Shown here in pieces: positions 7,701 through 10,977 of a DNA stretch of 10,977 nt; position 1 is the first letter of the stretch; each line of letters begins with the position of its first letter. The stretch is taken from the NCBI GenBank assembly GCA_902773445.1, contig CACYEU010000243.1:1-10977 (forward strand), given 5' to 3'. This DNA comes from an uncultured Lachnospiraceae bacterium. GTDB lineage: Bacteria; Bacillota; Clostridia; Lachnospirales; Lachnospiraceae. The translations under genes were made by a program, and so were the position numbers. Below the pieces are notes generated by a model. It was given only the letters and a program-made list of their open reading frames with translations. It was not told the DNA's origin and did no database searches.

Positions 7701-7769
7701 GCCGCGGCGTTTAACGCCTTTACCTTTTCCGGAAACTTTTTTCTCTTTTCCAACCGGTCGATCAGCCAT
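4764..7769 (-). CDS. Membrane-tethered clostripain-family (peptidase C11) cysteine protease with Gly/Ser-rich repeats
   Basis: The 1001-residue protein contains a C11 domain at about 340-700. Its likely dyad is His449 in WDHGGG and Cys493 in FDACLM; Asp491 two residues before the Cys matches the acidic specificity residue of family members that cut after Arg/Lys. The N-terminus (1-35) is basic, with GKGVKRRGEGLGTGPVG. Residues 77-225 are Gly/Ser/Asn-rich with a recurring GLxxLxQLLGG motif. One membrane segment lies at 230-245, with no N-terminal signal peptide, so a type II anchor with the protease outside is likely. A second Gly/Ser linker (708-742) precedes a C-terminal beta-rich region (about 765-1001) that I recognise only as common in such proteins. 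ATG 7769 has AAAGGAG (7777-7783) seven bases upstream. Clostripain relatives self-cleave between the His and Cys; Lys462 or Arg465 would suit, but this is inferred. Substrate unknown. Confidence 0.88.
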   Translation of the reverse strand: MADRPVGKEKKVSGKGKGVKRRGEGLGTGPVGSGDGEQFLNPDEAAGKEEGSGKLEGSEDVTPGEGDDRDLGDVIQGLNTLQQLTGGGHSNQGSSGLGGLGQLLGGSGGQSSNQGSSGLDTLGQLLGGSGGQSSNQGSSGLGGLGQLLGGSGGQSSGSSNSGGSSSGSSGLGALGQLLGQGSAGGNNGGGNSGGSNGLLGGSGGGNNGGSNGLLGGSGSSGGGGGGKSKLMMILIVAAILFFVFGGGKHLLGNLFGGGSGGSSSGSGGLLGGGSGSQTSSSSQSGIDLIQSLLGGGSGTAGGSGSYGGWLDGKSNVGTLDSSVDSAAKKKRTVIKGDGTDKVTIMVYMCGTDLESRTAMATSDLNEMLQAKTGKNVNIVALTGGCRQWRNNVISSKVNQIYKLQDGSMKLLESNVGNSSMTNPELLAGFIQYCAKNFPANRNELIFWDHGGGSMSGYGYDEKYPRTGSMTLAGINSALKKGGVKFDFIGFDACLMATFETGLMLSDYADYMIASEESEPGIGWYYTRWLTNLEADPSMPTLSLGKQIADDFVTACGKSCPGQGTTLSLVDLAELTATAPDAFSTFATDTSKMITSTKKDDETANYSKVAEARTKSREFARGQGIDQVDLVHMAKNLDTKASKALANKLLGAIKYNNTSANMTNSYGLSIYFPYRSARAVDAMAKMYDEIGISSDYSKCIKQFAKVETGGQVAGGGSSGGSPFGSLFDILGSGGGSSGGSSAGTVDPAQLNQLIGQLIGGRGNIEGLNQDNVDFMNAEGFDDEELTKWLVDNQFDDTKLVWEKLEDGSLKMHLEEDQWDLITDLQFAMFVDDGEGYVDLGRSNDFSFDKKGNLVVTKPNAWIAVNGQEVAYYYDGTVSDGKTYSVTGHIPVKLNDQRANLLVEFTDKEPDGKIIGAQYVYDTKVTETVAKNLVKLKDGDRIDFLADYYSYKGKYEDSYMIGDQLVVKGEPEISYVELANDFYGMYRFTDIYNQYHFSQAIID
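7302..7499 (-). repeat. Three tandem 66-bp in-frame repeats in the C11 protease gene
   Basis: The repeats encode three consecutive 22-residue units at 91-112, 113-134 and 135-156 of the protease, each reading NQGSSGL..LGQLLGGSGGQSS with changes only at two positions in the second unit. At DNA level the blocks GAACCGCCGAGAAGCTG and CCTGATTGCTGCT (plus strand) recur with a 66-base period. Degenerate copies of the core motif flank them at residues 77-86 and 170-179. Such high DNA identity suggests recent unit duplication, so copy number may vary between strains. Confidence 0.85.
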
Positions 7770-7829
7770 GATTTTTCTCCTTTGTGTCTACTCTGAAAAC
7801 CAGTTTTGTACAGTTTTTCTGTTAAATCT

Positions 7830-7858
7830 ATTTTACTTATTATCAATAGAATTGACAA
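7830..7858 (-). promoter_or_regulatory. Sigma-A-type promoter of the C11 protease gene
   Basis: On the minus strand TTGTCA (7853-7858; one mismatch to TTGACA) lies exactly 17 bp from TAAAAT (7830-7835; one mismatch to TATAAT), within an AT-rich gap. The predicted start is near 7823, giving a leader of about 55 bases. I see no strong terminator after the upstream cardiolipin synthase stop, only a 4-5 bp hairpin at 7872-7883, so read-through from that gene could add to this promoter. Confidence 0.65.
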
Positions 7859-7883
7859 CTATAAATAGCGGCAGACGGGTCTG

Positions 7884-9548
7884 TCAGATCAGCGGCGCGA
7901 CGACGCGAAGAGCCCATCCGAACAATTTTTCGATCAGACTCCGGTTCTCGACATCGACCATCGAGATCCTCTGACAGGACTTCAGCGTATCCTTATAGTC
8001 TCTTTCGACCGCCATCGCCACAGCGGGATCGAACACGCAGATTCCGCACTCAAAATGCAGATACAGGCTTCTGAAATCAAGATTGACCGAGCCGACTGTC
8101 GCGTACAGATCATCGACGACCCACGCTTTCGCATGCATGAACCCTTCCGTATACTCGAAGATCTGCACGCCCGCTGACAAAAGCTCTTTGTAATAGCTTC
8201 GCCCGAGCACATATGCATAATGCTTGTCGGGGATGTGCGGCATGATAATGCGGACCTGCACACCGCATTTGGCCGCCTGGCACAATGCTCTTCGCACGCC
8301 CTTGTCAAGCACCAGATAGGGGGTCGTGATATGAACATAGCGGTTTGCCCGCTGCAGCAGCCACAGATAGACCGTGCGGCCGACATCTTCATTGTCAAAC
8401 GGACTGTCCCCGTACGGAATTACAAAACCGTTTCCGTCCGTTATCCGATTCCGGCTCTCCGGCATGAACCGATTGTAATCCTCGATCACAGGCTCATCGA
8501 TTCCCCACATCTGCAGAAACAGCACGATAAATGATCTGACCGCATCGCCTTCGACACGGATACCGGCATCCTTCCAATGACCGAAGCGTTCTTTTTTATT
8601 GATATACTCGTCTGCGATATTGACGCCGCCGGTGTAAGCGATCTTTCCGTCGATCACGCAGATCTTCCTGTGATCGCGATGATTCTGAACGCTTGAGACG
8701 ACCGGTTTGATCTGATTGAACACCTTGCACTTGATACCGGTCTCGGCAATCGTTTTCCAGTAATAGAGCGGGAGCTTGTTGATCGAGCACATGCCGTCGT
8801 ACATCAGGCGTACTTCGACGCCCTCCTCGACTTTTTGTTTCAGCACGGCAAGCACACGGTCCCAGAGGTCTCCGGCATCGACAATGAAAAATTCCATGAA
8901 GATATAGCTCTCAGCCTGCTCGAGTTCAGGAAGAAGGACCTCAAAGAATTTTTCGCCGGAAGGATAATAAACGGTCTTTGTATGATCATAAGTCGGAAAA
9001 CCGACCTGACGCGCGAGGTAACCGGAAATGCCGTCCATATCCGGGTAGGTTTCTCTCAGATCATGTCTGACTCTCGGATTTGAGCGCAGGTAGGACGCAG
9101 TCTCAACGCGGATCGTGTCAAGCCGCTTCCTGATCGAGCGAACGCCCACGTCATTTTTCACATAGATATAGAACAGTGATCCGACAAACGGGAAGATCAT
9201 GATAAAGACCATCCACGTCAGTTTCATCGCATCACTTCCTTCGGAGTTGATGATCGTGATGACAACGATCACGCCGATCGTGATGAACAGGGTTTGAAGC
9301 CTTGCCGCATGCACCGGCAGGAAATGAGCCATCATGAAAAACAGGACCGCCTGCAGCAGTACCATCGCAAGAATCAGCGCAGCACGGCTGAACACCACAT
9401 GGACAAAGCCGCGGCGCAGTTTTTCAGTCGCCTTCCAGAGGTTGCGTGAACCGGTGAATCCGGCAGCTTTTTCTGCCTTCTTCCGGCGCCGTTCCTCTCT
9501 TGCTTCGGCGATTCTCCGCTGTATGATTTTCTTCTCTAATCGCTTCAA
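7884..9548 (-). CDS. cls: Cardiolipin synthase, phospholipase D family
   Basis: This membrane enzyme should condense two phosphatidylglycerol molecules to cardiolipin and glycerol. The 554 residues carry both HKD motifs: HRKICVID (His293, Lys295, Asp300) followed by GGVN, and HAKAWVVD (His472, Lys474, Asp479) followed by GSVN. Three hydrophobic segments precede the catalytic part, at about 55-76, 84-100 and 110-130. The first 50 residues are highly basic and probably a cytosolic helix; this tail is long for the family. The start is TTG at 9546-9548: no ATG in frame precedes the first membrane segment, and AGGAG (9558-9562) stands nine bases upstream. The protein could instead belong to a related PLD-type phosphatidyltransferase, but the two-HKD layout with N-terminal membrane segments is the standard bacterial Cls form. 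The next gene on the strand is the C11 protease, 114 bp away with its own promoter. Confidence 0.92.
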   Translation of the reverse strand: MKRLEKKIIQRRIAEAREERRRKKAEKAAGFTGSRNLWKATEKLRRGFVHVVFSRAALILAMVLLQAVLFFMMAHFLPVHAARLQTLFITIGVIVVITIINSEGSDAMKLTWMVFIMIFPFVGSLFYIYVKNDVGVRSIRKRLDTIRVETASYLRSNPRVRHDLRETYPDMDGISGYLARQVGFPTYDHTKTVYYPSGEKFFEVLLPELEQAESYIFMEFFIVDAGDLWDRVLAVLKQKVEEGVEVRLMYDGMCSINKLPLYYWKTIAETGIKCKVFNQIKPVVSSVQNHRDHRKICVIDGKIAYTGGVNIADEYINKKERFGHWKDAGIRVEGDAVRSFIVLFLQMWGIDEPVIEDYNRFMPESRNRITDGNGFVIPYGDSPFDNEDVGRTVYLWLLQRANRYVHITTPYLVLDKGVRRALCQAAKCGVQVRIIMPHIPDKHYAYVLGRSYYKELLSAGVQIFEYTEGFMHAKAWVVDDLYATVGSVNLDFRSLYLHFECGICVFDPAVAMAVERDYKDTLKSCQRISMVDVENRSLIEKLFGWALRVVAPLI

Positions 9549-9557
9549 AATAAGGCT

Positions 9558-9562
9558 CTCCT
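9558..9562 (-). promoter_or_regulatory. Ribosome binding site that fixes the TTG start of cls
   Basis: The minus strand reads AGGAG here, nine bases before TTG (9546-9548). The next in-frame Met codon is the one for residue 63, inside the first membrane segment, so this site decides the start. Confidence 0.7.
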
Positions 9563-9605
9563 GCTATCCTAAAGTTTACCACAATTCATTTTCAAATCCT
9601 ATTGG

Positions 9606-9637
9606 CAAAAACTTTTTGAAATATCAAAATATTTTTG
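9606..9637. promoter_or_regulatory. Two tandem AT palindromes in the cls / regulator divergent gap
   Basis: CAAAAA-C-TTTTTG (9606-9618) and CAAAA-TAT-TTTTG (9625-9637) are 13-bp palindromes with centres at 9612 and 9631, 19 bp apart or nearly two helical turns. The inner half-sites also form TTTTGA-N4-TCAAAA (9614-9629). They lie just upstream of the regulator promoter. They may be paired operator sites or simply an AT-rich UP-like element; base composition makes chance symmetry likely enough to keep confidence low. Confidence 0.3.
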
Positions 9638-9645
9638 TATTTTTT

Positions 9646-9667
9646 ATTGTAATCGCGTTTTTACAAT
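9646..9667. promoter_or_regulatory. Inverted repeat ATTGTAA-N8-TTACAAT over the regulator promoter (candidate operator)
   Basis: Perfect 7-bp arms (9646-9652 and 9661-9667) flank TCGCGTTT. The left arm contains the -35 hexamer and the right arm fills most of the -35/-10 spacer, so a bound dimer would block polymerase. Autoregulation by the YheO/DauR-like protein encoded 35 bp downstream is a natural inference but has no direct support. Confidence 0.45.
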
Positions 9668-9675
9668 GCTAAAAT
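9647..9675 (+). promoter_or_regulatory. Sigma-A-type promoter of the regulator-hydrolase unit
   Basis: TTGTAA (9647-9652; four of six matches) and TAAAAT (9670-9675; five of six) are separated by 17 bp. Transcription would start near 9682, only about 20 bases before the ATG, so the leader holds little beyond the ribosome site. Confidence 0.65.
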
Positions 9676-9701
9676 AGTTCTGTCAGGAAGGAGAATGGCT
9701 T

Positions 9702-10334
9702 ATGGGTAACATGACATTAAGCAACCTGAAGAAACTTGCATCAGCCCTTTCTGCGGAATTCGGCCCACAATGTGAGATCGTTATTCATGATTTGTCCGGG
9801 AATGACATCGAGCATTCGATCGTCCATATCGAGAACGGTGATGTTTCCGGGAGAAAAATCGGTGACGGTCCGTCTCAGATCGCGCTTGACGCATTTGCGA
9901 AAAACGAATCTGAACTGCCCGACCATCTCGCCTATCTGCTTCGGTCAGATAACGGGCACATTTTAAAGAGCAGCACAGTCTTCATCCGGGACGACAAAGG
10001 CAAGATCAACTATATTTTTGCGATCAATTACAACATCACAAATCTGATTCCTGTCACACAGTCGCTCAGTTCATTTATTGAATGCAAGGATGAAGAGAAC
10101 GAATCCGAACTTCTGTCCGGAAATGTCAACAGCCTGCTCGATGAACTGATCCGCAAATCGGTCGAACTCGTCGGCATTCCGGTCAATGCGATGTCGAAAG
10201 AAGACAAGATCAAAGCCATTCAGTTCCTCAATGATGCCGGAGCATTCCTGATCAAGAAATCCGGCGACAAAGTCGCCAACTACTTCGGCATTTCAAAATA
10301 TACATTATATAGTTATGTAGATATCAACAAGTAA
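9702..10334 (+). CDS. PAS/HTH transcriptional regulator, YheO/DauR family
   Basis: This 210-residue DNA-binding protein has the two-part build of the YheO/DauR family. An N-terminal PAS-like domain (about 10-120) shows the family features CEIVIHDLS (24-32), SIVHIENGDVSGR (39-51) and the strand pair around FIRDDKGKINYIFAINYN. A C-terminal helix-turn-helix (about 145-208) contains LVGIPVNAMSKEDK and GAFLIKKSGDKVANYFGIS, then KYTLYSYV, the usual end of this family. In DauR the PAS domain responds to an amino-acid-related signal (D-arginine catabolism); the ligand here is unknown. The ATG at 9702 has AAGGAG (9688-9693) eight bases upstream; the nearer ATG at 9695 stops after four codons. It lies 40 bp before the YgeY-like hydrolase on the same strand, so it probably controls that gene or a pathway starting there, and possibly itself through the inverted repeat over its promoter. 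Confidence 0.9.
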   Translation: MGNMTLSNLKKLASALSAEFGPQCEIVIHDLSGNDIEHSIVHIENGDVSGRKIGDGPSQIALDAFAKNESELPDHLAYLLRSDNGHILKSSTVFIRDDKGKINYIFAINYNITNLIPVTQSLSSFIECKDEENESELLSGNVNSLLDELIRKSVELVGIPVNAMSKEDKIKAIQFLNDAGAFLIKKSGDKVANYFGISKYTLYSYVDINK

Positions 10335-10339
10335 ATGTT

Positions 10340-10357
10340 GTCGGCCGTTCCGGCCAC
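10340..10357 (+). other. Small GC hairpin between regulator and hydrolase
   Basis: GGCC (10343-10346) pairs with GGCC (10352-10355) around the loop GTTCC; GT and AC outside can extend the stem past one bulged C. No T-run follows, so it is not an intrinsic terminator. It sits five bases before the hydrolase ribosome site (AAGGAG, 10361-10366) and could stabilise or process the mRNA, or mean nothing. Confidence 0.3.
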
Positions 10358-10374
10358 AGAAAGGAGTCCTTAAC

Positions 10375-10977
10375 ATGAGCACAGATTATGCAAAAATCCA
10401 GCAGGCTGCCGAAAGCTACGGCAAAGATATGACTGCGTTCCTGCGCGCGATCGTCGCAAATCCCGGTGAGAGTGCAGATGAGAAGCTGCATATTCAAACC
10501 ATTGCTGAAGAGATGAAGAAAGTCGGCTTCGACGAAGTAGAGATCGACCCGCAGGGCAACGTGATCGGCTTCATGGGAAGCGGCTCCCGCATCATTGCGT
10601 ACGATGCTCATATCGATACCGTAGGCATCGGACTGTTGGAGAACTGGAAGTTCGATCCGTATGAAGGCTATGAGAATGACACCGAGATCGGCGGACGCGG
10701 CACATCCGATCAGTGCGGCGGCATCGTTTCCGCAGTCTACGGTGCAAAGATCATGAAAGATCTCGATCTGATTCCGGATGATGTCAAGATCATGGTCGTC
10801 GGTTCAGTCCAGGAAGAGGACTGCGACGGTCTTTGCTGGCAGTACATCATCAACGAAGACAAATACCGTCCGGAATTCGTCGTCTCGACAGAGCCGACAG
10901 ACGGCGGTATCTATCGCGGACACAGAGGCCGTATGGAGATCCGTATCGATGTCAAGGGTGTCTCCTGCCACGGCTCC
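10375..10977 (+). CDS. ygeY: M20-family metallohydrolase, YgeY type (3' end cut by window edge)
   Basis: This is the first 201 residues of a di-metal amidohydrolase/peptidase of family M20, typically about 400-450 residues, so roughly half is missing. Metal-site residues are visible in order: His79 and Asp81 in DAHIDTVG, the bridging Asp112 in GRGTSDQ, Glu147 (general base) and Glu148 (ligand) in QEEDCDG, and Glu173 in STEPT. The strings EEDCDGLCWQYII and YRGHRGRMEIR followed by VKGVSCHGS are characteristic of the YgeY group, which annotation pipelines call selenium-metabolism-linked hydrolase because it often travels with selenium-dependent molybdenum hydroxylase and hydantoinase genes. No such partner is in view, so the selenium link is untested here and the substrate is unknown. 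Cys114 follows the bridging Asp-Gln where acidic or basic residues are commoner. ATG 10375 has AAGGAG (10361-10366) eight bases upstream. It is probably co-transcribed with the upstream regulator. Confidence 0.88.
   Translation, partial: MSTDYAKIQQAAESYGKDMTAFLRAIVANPGESADEKLHIQTIAEEMKKVGFDEVEIDPQGNVIGFMGSGSRIIAYDAHIDTVGIGLLENWKFDPYEGYENDTEIGGRGTSDQCGGIVSAVYGAKIMKDLDLIPDDVKIMVVGSVQEEDCDGLCWQYIINEDKYRPEFVVSTEPTDGGIYRGHRGRMEIRIDVKGVSCHGS

Noticed and set aside
7547..7858. Minus-strand open frame of 103 codons overlapping the start of the C11 protease
   Set aside because: Its 5' part covers the protease promoter and leader and its 3' part is an out-of-frame reading of the protease N-terminus; no separate ribosome site.
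7872..7883. CAGAC-GG-GTCTG as a terminator after cls
   Set aside because: Only a 4-bp stem is sterically possible and no T-run follows on the minus strand.
10324..10611. Minus-strand open frame across the regulator-hydrolase junction
   Set aside because: It is antisense to the conserved YgeY-like N-terminus and shows no family resemblance.

Overview
The window reads as chromosomal core and near-core DNA of an anaerobic Bacillota bacterium, most like the Clostridia and in particular Lachnospiraceae. The basis is family resemblance judged by eye: the type IIA topoisomerase pair, the membrane-tethered clostripain-like protease and the YgeY-type hydrolase all resemble versions I associate with that group. 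A superoxide reductase fits an anaerobic lifestyle. Coding DNA is moderately GC-rich with G/C-biased third positions, and the intergenic gaps are sharply AT-rich. I see no tRNA, rRNA, insertion sequence, phage gene or CRISPR array.

Layout. Positions 1-4090 (minus strand) hold a two-gene topoisomerase operon, parE-like then parC-like; the parC-like gene runs off the left edge with 716 codons visible. A 218-bp divergent gap follows, with a strong minus-strand promoter for the topoisomerase operon and a palindrome plus a direct repeat in front of a small superoxide reductase gene (4309-4683, plus). A 12-bp perfect hairpin separates this gene from a convergent 1001-residue C11 protease with a Gly/Ser-rich, repeat-bearing N-terminal part and one membrane segment (4764-7769, minus). 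Upstream of the protease, on the same strand, lies a PLD-type cardiolipin synthase (7884-9548) with a TTG start. Across a 153-bp AT-rich divergent gap, a PAS/HTH regulator of the YheO/DauR family (9702-10334, plus) is followed after 40 bp by an M20 metallohydrolase of the YgeY type, cut by the right edge.

How the parts relate. The topoisomerase subunits form one A2B2 enzyme. The regulator and the YgeY-like hydrolase look like a regulator-enzyme unit. The superoxide reductase appears to stand alone. The protease and cardiolipin synthase are both membrane or envelope proteins, but nothing in the sequence links their functions.

Most of the window is ordinary. The points most worth a second look are the protease's recurring short hydrophobic motif on both sides of its membrane segment, the superoxide reductase lacking one of the four usual centre-I cysteines, and undescribed operator-like symmetry in the two divergent intergenic regions. 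I did not find a convincing new multi-gene system.
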